This document shows positions 6,763 to 16,886 of a stretch of DNA of 64,000 bases, piece after piece. The stretch spans positions 280,750 to 344,749 of the forward strand of contig NZ_LFND01000004.1 of assembly GCF_001045465.1 (NCBI RefSeq), written 5' to 3'. A model generated the notes under the pieces. The model was not told the DNA's origin. It did no database searches and saw only the letters and a list, made by a program, of their open reading frames with translations. The number at the start of each line of letters is the position of its first letter. The stretch's first letter is position 1. Position numbers and translations under genes: made by a program. This stretch comes from Chryseobacterium angstadtii. GTDB lineage: Bacteria > Bacteroidota > Bacteroidia > Flavobacteriales > Weeksellaceae.

Positions 6763-9618
6763 TTAAAAGCTAAGATTCGCTCTTACAAAAAGAAACCGTC
6801 CATTCATCCCAAACTGAGAAGTATTTCTGGAGTAAACAAACTGGTTTTGATTGGTAAGATCCACAGGAACAGGATTCAACACGTAGGTCAAATTACCGGA
6901 ACTATCCAGCGCCGGAGTCTTCACTACAGTTGGCCCGTAATTTTTATCGGGATAAATATCGAATAAATTATTAGCCCCGATTGTCAGCCTGAAGCTGTTA
7001 CTAAATTTAAATCCTACAGATAAATCCGTAATCACCTTTCCTCCCCAAACAGGGTGTTCCGTAGCAACTGCCTGCCCGTTGATGATTTCACCGCTTATAA
7101 TGCCGTCTCCATTAGCATCCATCGCGTTAGGATCGGTAACTTTTCCGAAATAGACATTCCTTAAAAGAATACTGAACCTACTGATCTCCAAAGCATTATT
7201 AAGAGAAGCCTTAAACCTCGGAACAGCCTCTTCAAGATATATTCTGCTAGATTCTGAGTAATAACGGTTAATTTGTCCAGCCTTGATCAAAGCATCCGAA
7301 CCATGAATATCTCCTACTCTATTCGTTCTGGATACCGTAACCGCCAAATCTGAATTTAAAGAGAATTTCTCAGAGAGTTTAGCCCGGTGAGAAATTACAC
7401 CTTCCAAACCTTTGGTCTGGGTATCAATGGCATTGGCGAAAAATGTAGCAGCATTGGCATTGGCCTGGTCAAAAAGGACCTGAAGGTTTCTTTCCGGAGT
7501 TCCATCCGCATAGTTCCCAGAAGGTCTGGAAAACTGATCGGTAAGAACTACCCTATTTTTGATTTTAATATAATATCCGTCAACGGTAAAAGTAAGATTA
7601 GCACTAGGAATTTTCGCTGTAAATCCTGCGGAAAAACTTGCTGACTCTTCCTGCTTCAACTGTGGAATTCCTAGAAGTCTCGCTGCCTCGGAATCATTTG
7701 AAAATGTACCCACTTCGAATGCTGTACCTCCTACAAACTGGGTAGCCGTAGCATTGAAATAAATCTGCTGCAAAGAAGGAGCTCTAAACCCTGTTGAATG
7801 GGCCGCTCTCAAATTAATCTGGTCCGTCAGTTTATACCGCGTAGCTATTTTATAATTGAAAGTAGACCCAAAATCTGAATAATTCTCATACCGTAGCGCC
7901 GCACTTACAAGCCATTTATCGGTAACATCCAACTCTGTATCTACATAGGCAGCCACGGACTGTCTTCCTTTATTTAAAGCATTTTCAGGTCTGAATCCGG
8001 GAAACACCTGTGATCCTCCCGGTCTTGTATTTCCAAAGAAGTCTGTAGGTTTTAAAGCGCCAGCTGTTGTTGGCGTCTGGATTCTTCCATTAATATCATA
8101 AAGCGCCCATGAAGCTTCTTCTCCATTGGCAATTTTATATCGTTCAAATCTGGCTTCCCCACCAAAAGCCACGTTAAAACCTTTCAGCCAGTCGATTTTC
8201 GTATCAAAATCTGCATTGATGGTATTTTGAGAAAAGCTCAGCCCGCCTGCATCAAATTCTGTTTTACCGGGATAAGACATGGATGCATTTGTTGTATTTT
8301 TAATGGTATAGTCAAAAGTATTACGTCCAAAAGTATTACTGATGTCGTAGTTTATTTTTCCTAATTTTCCTTTAATTCCTCCTGCAAAAGAAAGATCAAT
8401 AACATCTGAAGCTATTTCAGGCAGGAAACCGTTCGGATACAATGCAGTAGAAGTTCTGCTCTGATTGGGTCTTCTGTAAAAGCCGGCTGCATTTCCGTCT
8501 CTGTAAGAAATTCCCCCAAAAGCATACCCTTTTACCGATGATGAAAGATCAAATTCCGAGTTCATAAAAAACTGGCCGGACGTTAATTTGGACTGTCCCA
8601 CTCTCATATTAAAATCGTCCCGCGTGAGCTTTCTATAAGCCAGCTCATTTTCAGTAACATCATTTTTCAATAAATTCTGTAGCTGGGAAATCGTATTGGC
8701 GGCCTGAATATCAGCCTGCTGCTGTGCCGTAAAATATCCGACATTAGGCGCAAACTGATGAATAAGGTTGATGATCTGCTGTTGATTGGAAGTAGTATTG
8801 ATATTTCCGTACAGTGAAGATATATTCACACCACTTTCCAAAGCTCTCTGTTCAATTGCGTTATAGCCATTAAAAATATCTCCGGTCGCTGCCTGAGCTC
8901 TTCTCGTATCGTCTCTGCTCAGTAAACTCCCCGTAAAATTGATAAATCCGTTGGTTCCGATTTTCGTTCCATAATTAAGATCTACCTGATATTTTCCGCC
9001 ATCCCATCCTCCATGATGATCATTTGCTCCTTTTGAATTAAAAGCACCCGCTGTAATAGCGGCAGTAAATGCATTGGTATTTTTTTTCATGATCACATTG
9101 ATCACTCCGGCGATAGCATCAGAACCGTATTGGGCGGAAGCTCCGTCTCTGAGCACTTCCAGTCTTTCAATCGCAAAGGCAGGAATAGCGTTCAGATCCG
9201 TACCCACAGAACCTCTTCCCGGTGATCCGTTGATATTGACCAAAGAAGAAGTATGCCTTCTTTTTCCGTTCAGAAGCACCAGAACCTGATCCGGACCCAG
9301 CCCCCTTAATTGAGCGGGATCCACATGATCTGTCCCGTCTGCCACCGTAGTTGAGTTGGAAGTAAAGGAAGGAGCCGCATAATTCAAAATTTGATTAAGA
9401 TCTGTCTGCGGACTCAAAACTGACTGGGAACCAATATTAATAACATCTACCGGAACCGGAGTATCAGTAGCTACTCTGGCTTTGTTCCTTGAGCCAATCG
9501 TAATTTTCACTTCATCTACCTGATTTGTTTTTAATGAATCTTTGGTTTGTGCTGCCACATTTGCAGAAATAAAAAACAAGGCGCCTAACAGAACAATTTT
9601 TTGATTATTTTTTTTCAT
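6763..9618 (-). CDS. TonB-dependent outer-membrane receptor, 951 aa
   Basis: A large outer-membrane receptor that would import a ligand using TonB energy. A signal peptide spans residues 1-23 (ending VAAQ). A TonB-box-like EVKITIGS follows, then a plug domain with PAQLRGLGPDQVLVLLNGKR, GTDLNAIPAFAIERLEVLRD and the SDAIAGVINVIMKK end. A long 22-strand barrel then closes with an aromatic residue (..VRANLSF), as expected for BamA recognition. There is no carboxypeptidase-like N-terminal domain and no SusD partner nearby, so it is not SusC-type. Ligand unknown. It is divergent from gamma-glutamyltransferase. Confidence 0.9.
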   Translation of the reverse strand: MKKNNQKIVLLGALFFISANVAAQTKDSLKTNQVDEVKITIGSRNKARVATDTPVPVDVINIGSQSVLSPQTDLNQILNYAAPSFTSNSTTVADGTDHVDPAQLRGLGPDQVLVLLNGKRRHTSSLVNINGSPGRGSVGTDLNAIPAFAIERLEVLRDGASAQYGSDAIAGVINVIMKKNTNAFTAAITAGAFNSKGANDHHGGWDGGKYQVDLNYGTKIGTNGFINFTGSLLSRDDTRRAQAATGDIFNGYNAIEQRALESGVNISSLYGNINTTSNQQQIINLIHQFAPNVGYFTAQQQADIQAANTISQLQNLLKNDVTENELAYRKLTRDDFNMRVGQSKLTSGQFFMNSEFDLSSSVKGYAFGGISYRDGNAAGFYRRPNQSRTSTALYPNGFLPEIASDVIDLSFAGGIKGKLGKINYDISNTFGRNTFDYTIKNTTNASMSYPGKTEFDAGGLSFSQNTINADFDTKIDWLKGFNVAFGGEARFERYKIANGEEASWALYDINGRIQTPTTAGALKPTDFFGNTRPGGSQVFPGFRPENALNKGRQSVAAYVDTELDVTDKWLVSAALRYENYSDFGSTFNYKIATRYKLTDQINLRAAHSTGFRAPSLQQIYFNATATQFVGGTAFEVGTFSNDSEAARLLGIPQLKQEESASFSAGFTAKIPSANLTFTVDGYYIKIKNRVVLTDQFSRPSGNYADGTPERNLQVLFDQANANAATFFANAIDTQTKGLEGVISHRAKLSEKFSLNSDLAVTVSRTNRVGDIHGSDALIKAGQINRYYSESSRIYLEEAVPRFKASLNNALEISRFSILLRNVYFGKVTDPNAMDANGDGIISGEIINGQAVATEHPVWGGKVITDLSVGFKFSNSFRLTIGANNLFDIYPDKNYGPTVVKTPALDSSGNLTYVLNPVPVDLTNQNQFVYSRNTSQFGMNGRFLFVRANLSF

Positions 9619-9632
9619 ATGTATTATTTATT

Positions 9633-9640
9633 CAAAAATA
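9633..9640 (-). promoter_or_regulatory. Promoter -7 box of the TonB receptor gene
   Basis: The minus strand reads TATTTTTG, 14 nt before the ATG at 9618. A TTG on the same strand (9662-9664) lies 21 nt further upstream, a suitable -33 element. Confidence 0.55.
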
Positions 9641-9829
9641 GCAATTAACATATCAAAAACACAATAAAAATAATATTGTTTTAAAAATAAAACACAAAAT
9701 AGCATGTTTTACACAATACTCAATAATATAATTTATTTTTTAAACATAAACTCAATCTATCTGCATTCTTTGATTACTATGATAGATACAAACTCCTGTC
9801 AAATACAGATATTTTATTTAAAAATTATC

Positions 9830-9837
9830 TACTTTTG
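9830..9837 (+). promoter_or_regulatory. Promoter -7 box of ggt
   Basis: TACTTTTG lies 16 nt before the ATG at 9854. It rules out an upstream in-frame ATG at 9704, which would precede the transcript. Confidence 0.55.
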
Positions 9838-9853
9838 CCCTAAACATAATCTT

Positions 9854-11542
9854 ATGAAGAGAGTATTTCTGGCTGTCGTGTTGATGGCATTTCATTTTTC
9901 ACCTGCTCAGTTTACAGGTTTTAATATTATAAAAGAGGTCAAAGTAAAGAATAAAGGAGTTGTGGTATCTGCCCATCCTCTCGCCAGTGAAGCCGGTGCA
10001 GAAATTATGAAAATGGGTGGAAATGCCTATGATGCTGTTGTAGCGACACAATATGCACTTGCTGTAGTGTATCCTCAGGCCGGAAATATTGGTGGTGGCG
10101 GGTTTTTAGTAGGCGTAAAAAATAATGGTGAAAAATTCACGCTGGATTACAGAGAAACAGCACCGAAGAAAGCGTCAAGAGATATGTACGTCGACAAAAA
10201 CGGAAAAGCCAACACAGATCTTTCCCAATATGGAAGACTTGCAGTAGGTATACCGGGAAGTATTGCCGGTTTTTTCGCTACGTTAAAACACTGTAATCTT
10301 CCGATGGACAAAATCATCCAGCCGGCTATTGATCTGGCGGAAAAAGGATTTGCCATTACTGAAATGGAAGCTGATATGCTGAACACGCATAAAGAAAAAT
10401 TCCTGGCTCATAATAAATCTGCTATTGCTTTCGTAAAACATACTCCCTGGAAAGCAGGTGATATTTTGGTACAGAAAGAACTGGCTGCAACCCTGAAACT
10501 CATCCAGAAAATGGGAGCAAAAGGATTCTATGAAGGAAAAACAGCTGATCTTATGGTAGCCGAAATGAAAAAGGGCAATGGAATCATTACACTGGAAGAT
10601 CTTAAAAATTATAAAGCTGCAGAAAGAAAACCTCTGGAGTTCGATTATAAAGGAAACCGCGTAGTTACCATGCCTCTCCCATCAAGCGGCGGTGTATTGC
10701 TTGCCCAAATGCTGACCATGGCAGGCTACGAAAACCTTGAAAAATACCAGCAGAACTCTACCGAAGCGGTACAAATCATGACAGAAGCAGAAAGAAGAGC
10801 TTATGCAGACAGAGCAGAATATATGGGTGATCCTGATTTTATTGAGGACAAAACAACCTATCTTACCTCGGATGCTTATTTAAAAAATCGATGGAAAAGT
10901 TTCAGTTTCAGCAAAGCAACTCCAAGTTCGGAAGTGGGAAAAATCATCAGCCAGCCGAATGAATCTACACAGACCACTCATATTTCGGTGATAGATAAAG
11001 ACGGAAATACTGCCTCTGTAACCACTACCCTTAACGGATATTACGGAAGTAAAGTCGTTGTTTCAGGAGCCGGATTCTTTTTAAATAATGAAATGGATGA
11101 TTTCTCCATTAAGCCAGGCGTTCCTAATATGTTTGGTGCGGTAGGCGGAGAAGCGAATTCTATACAGCCCAATAAAAGAATGCTTTCTTCCATGACTCCT
11201 ACGATTCTGCTTAAAAACGGAAAACCTTACATGGTTGTAGGAACTCCCGGAGGAACCACCATCCCTACTTCCGTATATCAGTCTATTGTAAATGTGGTAG
11301 ATTTTAAACTGAATGCAAATATCTCCGTGAATGCGCCTAAGTTTCATCACCAGTGGCTTCCAGAAAAAATTACAGTGGAAAACAATTTCCCTGAAAGCAC
11401 AATCTCTGCTTTGAAAAGCAAAAATTACGTGATTGAAAAAATAAAATACATCGGAAAAACAGAACTGATTCTGATGGATGATAACGGAAACATTCATGCT
11501 GTGGCAGACGGCCGCGGGGATGATTCTGTTGCTGTAGAATAG
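9854..11542 (+). CDS. ggt: Gamma-glutamyltransferase precursor
   Basis: A secreted or periplasmic enzyme that cleaves and transfers the gamma-glutamyl group of glutathione and related peptides. I chose the ATG at 9854 because it opens a clear signal peptide (MKRVFLAVVLMAFHFSPAQ) and lies just downstream of a promoter box; the frame is open further upstream, but that extension has no export signal. Length is 562 residues. The autoprocessing site is Thr374 in STQTTHISVIDKDGN, which becomes the N-terminal nucleophile of the small subunit. The small-subunit signatures MDDFS and GTPGGTTIPTSVYQ are present. It is divergent from a TonB receptor, and no functional link is evident. Confidence 0.93.
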   Translation: MKRVFLAVVLMAFHFSPAQFTGFNIIKEVKVKNKGVVVSAHPLASEAGAEIMKMGGNAYDAVVATQYALAVVYPQAGNIGGGGFLVGVKNNGEKFTLDYRETAPKKASRDMYVDKNGKANTDLSQYGRLAVGIPGSIAGFFATLKHCNLPMDKIIQPAIDLAEKGFAITEMEADMLNTHKEKFLAHNKSAIAFVKHTPWKAGDILVQKELAATLKLIQKMGAKGFYEGKTADLMVAEMKKGNGIITLEDLKNYKAAERKPLEFDYKGNRVVTMPLPSSGGVLLAQMLTMAGYENLEKYQQNSTEAVQIMTEAERRAYADRAEYMGDPDFIEDKTTYLTSDAYLKNRWKSFSFSKATPSSEVGKIISQPNESTQTTHISVIDKDGNTASVTTTLNGYYGSKVVVSGAGFFLNNEMDDFSIKPGVPNMFGAVGGEANSIQPNKRMLSSMTPTILLKNGKPYMVVGTPGGTTIPTSVYQSIVNVVDFKLNANISVNAPKFHHQWLPEKITVENNFPESTISALKSKNYVIEKIKYIGKTELILMDDNGNIHAVADGRGDDSVAVE

Positions 11543-11631
11543 AAGTCAGGAAGCTAGAGACTGGAAGAAGGATTACCGGAAAGGAGCGGTAAAAATGAAG
11601 CTGGAAGTTAGAAGCTGCAAGAGGGAGGTTA
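11542..11631 (+). repeat. Purine-rich heptamer array between ggt and dctA
   Basis: At 11597-11631 five 7-bp units run in register: GAAGCTG, GAAGTTA, GAAGCTG, CAAGAGG, GAGGTTA. Looser heptads (GAAGCTA, GAGACTG, GAAGAAG) lie at 11550-11570. The complement of GAAGTTAG resembles the CTAACTT units inside the trp operon. Confidence 0.55.
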
Positions 11632-11726
11632 TTGAAACCCAGGCTCAGATTAATTTAACTGACTTTCGTCATGTTTTAAGATAAAAATTCTTAATTTTCC
11701 ATCTTCAAAACATAAAAAAGAACTCT

Positions 11727-13007
11727 TTGAAAGCGAAAAAAATCTACAATCAGCTTTATTTCCAAGTGATTATTGCCATAGCGGCCGGTATACTTTTAGG
11801 AAGGTTTTATCCTGAATTGGGTGAAAAAATGAAACCGCTTGGAGACGGATTTATTAAACTGGTAAAAATGATCATCGCTCCGGTGATTTTCATTACCCTG
11901 ACCTTAGGAATTGCTCATATGACCGATCTGAAAAAGGTAGGCCGTATCGCAGTAAAGGCAATGATTTACTTCTTTACTTTTTCCACGCTGGCATTAATTA
12001 TCGGTCTGATTGTAGGGAATCTCTTACAGCCCGGTCATGGTTTAAATATTGATCCGGCAAGCCTATCCGGTGACGTATCCCAGTATCAGCAAAAAGCTCA
12101 CGATTCAACCCTGACAGGTTTTATCATGAATATCATTCCAGAAACGCTTTTCAGTCCGCTGGTGGGTGAAAATATACTTCAGGTTCTTTTGGTTGCCATT
12201 TTAATGGGTGTAGCCCTGGTTTTAACCAAAGAAAAAAGCCAGAAAGTAACCGATTTCCTACAGGATCTGTCTACTCCGGTCTTTAAGATTGTTCATATGC
12301 TGATGAAACTGGCTCCCATCGGGGCCTTTGGTGCCATGGCTTTTACCATTGGAAAATACGGACTTCATTCCGTTCTGAATCTGATATTTTTAGTAGGTAC
12401 ATTCTATATCACTTCTTTTCTTTTTGTGGTACTGATTTTGGGAGCAGTTGCCTGGTACAACGGATTCAGTATTTTTAAACTGATGTTTTATCTTAAAGAG
12501 GAACTTCTGTTGGTTTTAGGAACAAGTTCTTCGGAATCGGCACTTCCCGGGATTATGGAAAAGCTGGAAAAAGCGGGTTGTTCAAGAGCTATTGTAGGAC
12601 TCGTAGTTCCGACCGGATATTCTTTTAATCTGGACGGAACGAACATTTATATGACGCTGGCTTCTCTTTTTATCGCTCAGGCACTGAATATTCATCTTCC
12701 GCTGGAAAAACAGCTGATGCTTCTTCTGGTGGCAATGTTAAGTTCAAAAGGAGCCGCAGGTGTAACCGGAGCCGGATTTGTGACCTTAGCTGCCACACTG
12801 GCCGTTGTTCCTGAAATCCCGATTGCAGGAATGACTTTGATTCTGGGAATTGACAAGTTTATGAGTGAGTGCAGAGCTTTAACCAACGTGATTGGGAATT
12901 CCGTAGCGACTGTTGTGGTAGCAAATTGGGAAAAGCAACTAGATAAAAAACAACTGCAATATTGTCTGGATCATCCGGCTGAAATTGAAAAGAAACTGGA
13001 AGTTTGA
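11727..13007 (+). CDS. dctA: Dicarboxylate/amino-acid:cation symporter (DctA type)
   Basis: A sodium- or proton-coupled carrier of the DAACS family in the inner membrane, 426 residues with about eight helices and two re-entrant loops. Family marks are [15 protein letters not shown] at the N-terminus, the serine-rich loop [16 protein letters not shown], the NLDGT motif ([12 protein letters not shown]) and the C-terminal [18 protein letters not shown]. The start is unusual: the conserved N-terminus ([14 protein letters not shown]) requires TTG at 11727, because the next in-frame ATG, at 11829, would delete the first helix. C4-dicarboxylates such as succinate or malate are the likely substrates; glutamate/aspartate is possible. 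Confidence 0.88.
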   Translation: MKAKKIYNQLYFQVIIAIAAGILLGRFYPELGEKMKPLGDGFIKLVKMIIAPVIFITLTLGIAHMTDLKKVGRIAVKAMIYFFTFSTLALIIGLIVGNLLQPGHGLNIDPASLSGDVSQYQQKAHDSTLTGFIMNIIPETLFSPLVGENILQVLLVAILMGVALVLTKEKSQKVTDFLQDLSTPVFKIVHMLMKLAPIGAFGAMAFTIGKYGLHSVLNLIFLVGTFYITSFLFVVLILGAVAWYNGFSIFKLMFYLKEELLLVLGTSSSESALPGIMEKLEKAGCSRAIVGLVVPTGYSFNLDGTNIYMTLASLFIAQALNIHLPLEKQLMLLLVAMLSSKGAAGVTGAGFVTLAATLAVVPEIPIAGMTLILGIDKFMSECRALTNVIGNSVATVVVANWEKQLDKKQLQYCLDHPAEIEKKLEV

Positions 13008-13119
13008 TGATTTCCAACAATAGCAGAGTAAAAAAACACCATTACAACACATTAAAAATCAACAAACTAGCATCAAATTCTTTTTTTTTAGATATTATCA
13101 AAAGTAACGCAACCTCAAC

Positions 13120-13971
13120 TTACACTAATATATTCAGGCTGGCAGGTAAAACTTTCACATGGATCGGTGATTTTATTTTATTAAACTCACCGTCAAGATG
13201 CCAGTTTTTGGTATTGACTTTAAATGAAATTTCTGAAACAGGAAGGTAAGTAACATACTCATCATCCTTCAGTCTTTTTGTAAACATTCTGAACGCAAAA
13301 AGTGCCGAATAGGTCAGCGGAAACTTTTTCACAAGAACCATATCTACCAAACCATCACTTTTACTTGCCTGGGGAGCAATATAAGCCTTATTTCCAAACT
13401 GGCGGGTATTGGCAATGTTCAGCATCAGGTATTTTCCATTGTATTGCTGGTAGGCTTCATCAAAAAACTTCACCTTGATCGGTTTATAATTGAAAAAGGT
13501 TTTCAGTGAAACTTTAATGTAATTTTTGAATCCGCGGCTTGTTTTCTCGAATTCTTTCACCACTTTTCCGTCAAAACCAGTTCCTGAAACATTGATGGAA
13601 AGTTGATCATTGACTGTGAAAGTATCTATTTTCCTGGATGATCTGGCTTTAATTTTTTCCAAAAGCTCATCGAGGTTTTTGTTGAATTTAGTTTCATTCG
13701 AAAAACCATTCCCCGATCCCGCCGGAAATATGGCAAGAATTTTATCGGTATGAATCAGGTTTCTGGCCACTGTTGAAATGGTTCCGTCGCCTCCGATGGC
13801 CACAAAAATATCCACTTTATCAAAACGCTCCTGAATAAATTCATCGGTCCCCGCTATAGAGTCCGAGATATAATATGAAGGGCGATCCACCTTCTTTTTT
13901 AACTCGTCGAGAAAAGGCTGGTAATTCTTTTTCGCCGAAAAAGGATTAATAATAAAAGCTACTTTTTCCAT
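13120..13971 (-). CDS. Diacylglycerol-kinase-family lipid kinase (YegS/BmrU type)
   Basis: A 283-residue cytoplasmic lipid or sphingoid kinase-like protein. It begins MEKVAFIINPFSAKK and carries the nucleotide-binding GGDGT motif (VAIGGDGTISTVARNL), then FPAGSGNGFSNE, with a C-terminal beta-sandwich ending in WHLDGEF. The frame is open back to 14010, but I chose the ATG at 13971: the longer form would start within the terminator hairpin of the upstream gene, and the family normally begins at the INPFSAK strand. The exact lipid substrate is unknown. It is convergent with dctA. Confidence 0.85.
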   Translation of the reverse strand: MEKVAFIINPFSAKKNYQPFLDELKKKVDRPSYYISDSIAGTDEFIQERFDKVDIFVAIGGDGTISTVARNLIHTDKILAIFPAGSGNGFSNETKFNKNLDELLEKIKARSSRKIDTFTVNDQLSINVSGTGFDGKVVKEFEKTSRGFKNYIKVSLKTFFNYKPIKVKFFDEAYQQYNGKYLMLNIANTRQFGNKAYIAPQASKSDGLVDMVLVKKFPLTYSALFAFRMFTKRLKDDEYVTYLPVSEISFKVNTKNWHLDGEFNKIKSPIHVKVLPASLNILV

Positions 13972-13987
13972 TACCGCAAAAATAGAA

Positions 13988-14011
13988 AATGCTTCCAAAT
14001 CCGGAAGCATT
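13988..14011 (-). terminator. Terminator between the RsiV-like lipoprotein and the lipid kinase
   Basis: The stem AATGCTTCC / GGAAGCATT, with a short AAATCC loop, is followed by a T-rich run on the minus strand, directly after the stop codon at 14016. Confidence 0.6.
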
Positions 14012-14015
14012 AATT

Positions 14016-14843
14016 TTACTTTATTTTCATTCTTTCTTTAAATTCGGTATTCAGGGTTCCTTTCAGTTCTTCCCATGAAACCGGAATAACGATATCTCCT
14101 GCCGCAAAAGCCGCAATTTCATATGGACTGTAGTGGAAGTAAAGGTTTTTCTCATCAAAATAAAAATTATCTGTAGCCGGAATGGTTTCCACCAAAAGCA
14201 TTTCGGAATTTTTCACTTCTCCTTCACTATCGGTAGTCCCGCTTTTCACTTTATTGATATTCTTCATTAATAAGGTTTCAATCTTAGCTTTTGGCATGGA
14301 TGTAATGTCTTTAAGCTCCAGCTTCCTGTTGTTTTTAAGATCAAAGACTCTTTCCGAAAATCCATAATTATCGTGAGCTCCGCCTTCATAAGCACTCTGT
14401 ACATATTCTATATGCATATAATCGTTGGCAGTAGAGATCAGATTCATATGGGAACTTGTATACCAGCTCTGCGCATATGAAATACCGGAAATCCAGTCCT
14501 TACTGTCACTTTTCACAGATCTGAAGTAGGCATTTTTTTCGGAATCCAGATAGGCTTCCAGTCCTTTTTTAGAAAAATCTTTGATACCCTGATCATGAAA
14601 ATAGATGCTGTCCAGCAGTTTTTTATCTTTAAGAGTCGGGAAAACAAGCAGCTTAGAAGTGAAGCTCACCGTTAACGAATCTGCAATTTTTGATGAATCT
14701 TCTACTTTTACAGAGTCTACTGTCCATTTCTCAGGCTGGGTTATTTCTGTTTTACCGGAAGGGGCTGCTGTCTTTTCTCCTTTTTTACATGCCGAAAAGA
14801 CAAAGAAAGAAGATACTGCCACAGCGGCAATCATATTTTTCAT
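14016..14843 (-). CDS. DUF4163/DUF3298 (RsiV-like) lipoprotein
   Basis: A 275-residue predicted lipoprotein. The N-terminus has a hydrophobic stretch and the lipobox VFSAC, followed by a charged linker (CKKGEKTAAPSGK). I took the ATG at 14843 rather than 14876 because it opens this signal. The central segment ISTANDYMHIEYVQSAYEGGAHDNYG and the later LELKDITSM and YEIAAFAAGDIVIPVSWEEL match the paired DUF4163-DUF3298 fold known from RsiV, an anti-sigma factor that binds lysozyme. Whether this protein binds lysozyme is not shown. It follows the two transglutaminase-like genes but has a terminator in front of it. Confidence 0.75.
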   Translation of the reverse strand: MKNMIAAVAVSSFFVFSACKKGEKTAAPSGKTEITQPEKWTVDSVKVEDSSKIADSLTVSFTSKLLVFPTLKDKKLLDSIYFHDQGIKDFSKKGLEAYLDSEKNAYFRSVKSDSKDWISGISYAQSWYTSSHMNLISTANDYMHIEYVQSAYEGGAHDNYGFSERVFDLKNNRKLELKDITSMPKAKIETLLMKNINKVKSGTTDSEGEVKNSEMLLVETIPATDNFYFDEKNLYFHYSPYEIAAFAAGDIVIPVSWEELKGTLNTEFKERMKIK

Positions 14844-14867
14844 AATGCTATTTTTGATTGTAAATAC

Positions 14868-14896
14868 AAAAACCATTCAAAAAATGAATGGTTTTT
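14868..14896 (-). terminator. Terminator after the DUF3857 pair
   Basis: The 11-bp stem AAAAACCATTC / GAATGGTTTTT with a 7-nt loop ends in T-residues on the minus strand, about 50 nt after the stop at 14946. Confidence 0.7.
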
Positions 14897-14945
14897 ATAA
14901 AATTTACTATTTTTTAATAATACAAGGTAAAAAACAGTTTTTTTA

Positions 14946-16880
14946 TTACTTTTTGATCAGGCTAATGACCTGGTTTTCACTTTTCGAAGCGGTTTCCCAA
15001 ATCTGCTTGAAGGCAGGATAATATTCTTTAGGATAATCTGGGCTGGCAATTTTCATGGTAGAAATCACCTCAAGTTTATTCCCTTTTTGCTCGGCAATAT
15101 AGCTGTATTCTACTTCTTTATCCTGTGTAACGATCTTTTTACTTTTAGGCATTGCTTCTATCACATATCCTTCCGGTATTTCTAAAGTTACTTTTTTCGT
15201 TTTAGTAATGGATGAAATGAAATCAATAGGGTATTTTCGTTCTTCCGTCTGATCAAATTCATTGGAGTTTCTGCTTAAGAAAAGCATAGGATTGATGATC
15301 ATCTTTTTCCCCACTCTATCAATCAGGTTATCTGAAGAGAATTTCATGGTACTTTCAAAATCTCCGTTTTCCAGAATTTTACAATCAATTCCTGTAAAAT
15401 CTATTGAAAAGTTTTCTTTGTACTGCTTTTTGTATTTCTCAGCATTTTCATCGTAATTTTCTTTGGAAAACATGGCATAAGAACCGGTATCTTTATCAGA
15501 ATAGGTTCCGGAAACGCTTCCGTCTTCATTAATTTTAGCTTCGGTGGTAAGATAATTAAAGCTGGTTGTGGTATTCGCCATCTGCATTAAACTCGCTTTA
15601 TCTTTTGCCATAAGAATTCCATACTGATTCCAGTCTCTTGGAGGAAGATTATTCATTGAAGACTGTTTTGAGGTAGCATCATACAAATTAAAGCCGTCTT
15701 TTATTTTAACGGCAGCAACGACAAAATTCATGCTTACGATACTTGGAGACACCATATTGATCAAACCGTTATCAACAGTAGAGATCACAAGTGGTTCTGC
15801 CTTTAATCCTGCCTCTCTGAGCATCATCACAAGGAAAAGATTGATTTCCGCCGCATTTCCTGTTTTGGTTTCTATGAGCTTTTTGATTCCTTCTTCGGTG
15901 TAAATTCCCCTGTCTTTGTTCCATGTAAATGTATTTTTTACATAATTAAAGATGGCATCTGCTTTTTCAGCATCTGAACTCAATCCAGCTACCGCTGCAG
16001 GCATATTTTCTTTAGCCAGTTTCGATTTCCTCAGCTCTACTCCGAAATCTTCATCTTTATAAAGCTTTTCTTTTATTTCTTCCCAGGAAGAGGAATGCAT
16101 TTTAAGCTGTCCGAAGTTAGAGGAATGAAGCTCTGCGCTTACTTTTGTACGGTAATTTCTGTCGTTTTTAACAAATTTCTCGGTTTTGAATCCTTTCAGA
16201 TTTTCATACGCGAATCTGTAGGTCTTGAAAGGCATTCCATACATATTTTTCTCCTCTATCATTCTGTATTTGGGAAGCAGCGAACCTGTATAGTTCACGT
16301 TGTAAGCTATATAAGTAGGCGCATCCAGAACGTATTCGGTATATAAAGACGGGGTGTCGGATTCTATCAAAATCTCGGGTACAGCGTATAAAAACGGAGA
16401 CAGCACTTCGTACTGGTATTCTATAACGGAACCATTTTTCACATTGGGAAATGCAAATTTGGTAATAGTGGTATATTTACTTTCTTTACTTTTATATTTT
16501 GAACTTTTATCAACTTTTGTAGGTGCTGCCACGCCATTTTCAAGGTTGTATACAAAAGCTTTCATTTTATTCAATACCTCTTCATCTCCTTTTGAGTTTT
16601 TGTGCAGAGGGATTTCAAGATTCAACCAGTCTTCTGCTTTATCTTTATCGTAGACTTTTATTCTGTAAAAAACTTTTTTTCTCAGATCACCTGAAGAAGT
16701 GTCAACTCCGAAATGCACCGATTTATATAAGATCTCAACTGGTGCATTTTCATCCAGTGTTGATTTTGTTTTCGTAAGATCCGCATTGTCAAATTTCGGA
16801 GGATCCAGAAATTCGTGCTTCTGACCATTTACACAGATCAAAATTCCGGAGCAGAAGGCTGTTAAAAATATTCTTTTCAT
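14946..16880 (-). CDS. DUF3857 protein with a degenerate transglutaminase-like domain
   Basis: A 644-residue exported protein (signal peptide, residues 1-20) with an N-terminal DUF3857 beta domain (about 50-245) and a transglutaminase-like core (about 300-405). It is a paralogue of the next gene upstream in the same operon. Aligning the cores, the catalytic Cys of the GDCKG motif is replaced by Ala343 (TGNAAEIN), and the His of GGNHAIL by Phe386 (SMNFVVAA). Asp401 of YDATS is kept. So it cannot be a cysteine protease or transglutaminase and probably has a binding or partner role. It starts 6 nt after the paralogue. Confidence 0.8.
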   Translation of the reverse strand: MKRIFLTAFCSGILICVNGQKHEFLDPPKFDNADLTKTKSTLDENAPVEILYKSVHFGVDTSSGDLRKKVFYRIKVYDKDKAEDWLNLEIPLHKNSKGDEEVLNKMKAFVYNLENGVAAPTKVDKSSKYKSKESKYTTITKFAFPNVKNGSVIEYQYEVLSPFLYAVPEILIESDTPSLYTEYVLDAPTYIAYNVNYTGSLLPKYRMIEEKNMYGMPFKTYRFAYENLKGFKTEKFVKNDRNYRTKVSAELHSSNFGQLKMHSSSWEEIKEKLYKDEDFGVELRKSKLAKENMPAAVAGLSSDAEKADAIFNYVKNTFTWNKDRGIYTEEGIKKLIETKTGNAAEINLFLVMMLREAGLKAEPLVISTVDNGLINMVSPSIVSMNFVVAAVKIKDGFNLYDATSKQSSMNNLPPRDWNQYGILMAKDKASLMQMANTTTSFNYLTTEAKINEDGSVSGTYSDKDTGSYAMFSKENYDENAEKYKKQYKENFSIDFTGIDCKILENGDFESTMKFSSDNLIDRVGKKMIINPMLFLSRNSNEFDQTEERKYPIDFISSITKTKKVTLEIPEGYVIEAMPKSKKIVTQDKEVEYSYIAEQKGNKLEVISTMKIASPDYPKEYYPAFKQIWETASKSENQVISLIKK

Positions 16881-16886
16881 GTTTTT

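Noticed and set aside
9704..9853. N-terminal extension of gamma-glutamyltransferase
   Set aside because: The extension precedes the predicted transcription start and would bury the signal peptide.
13004..13249. Small plus-strand ORF after dctA
   Set aside because: It mostly overlaps the lipid kinase gene on the other strand and has no coding character of its own; it starts inside the dctA stop region.
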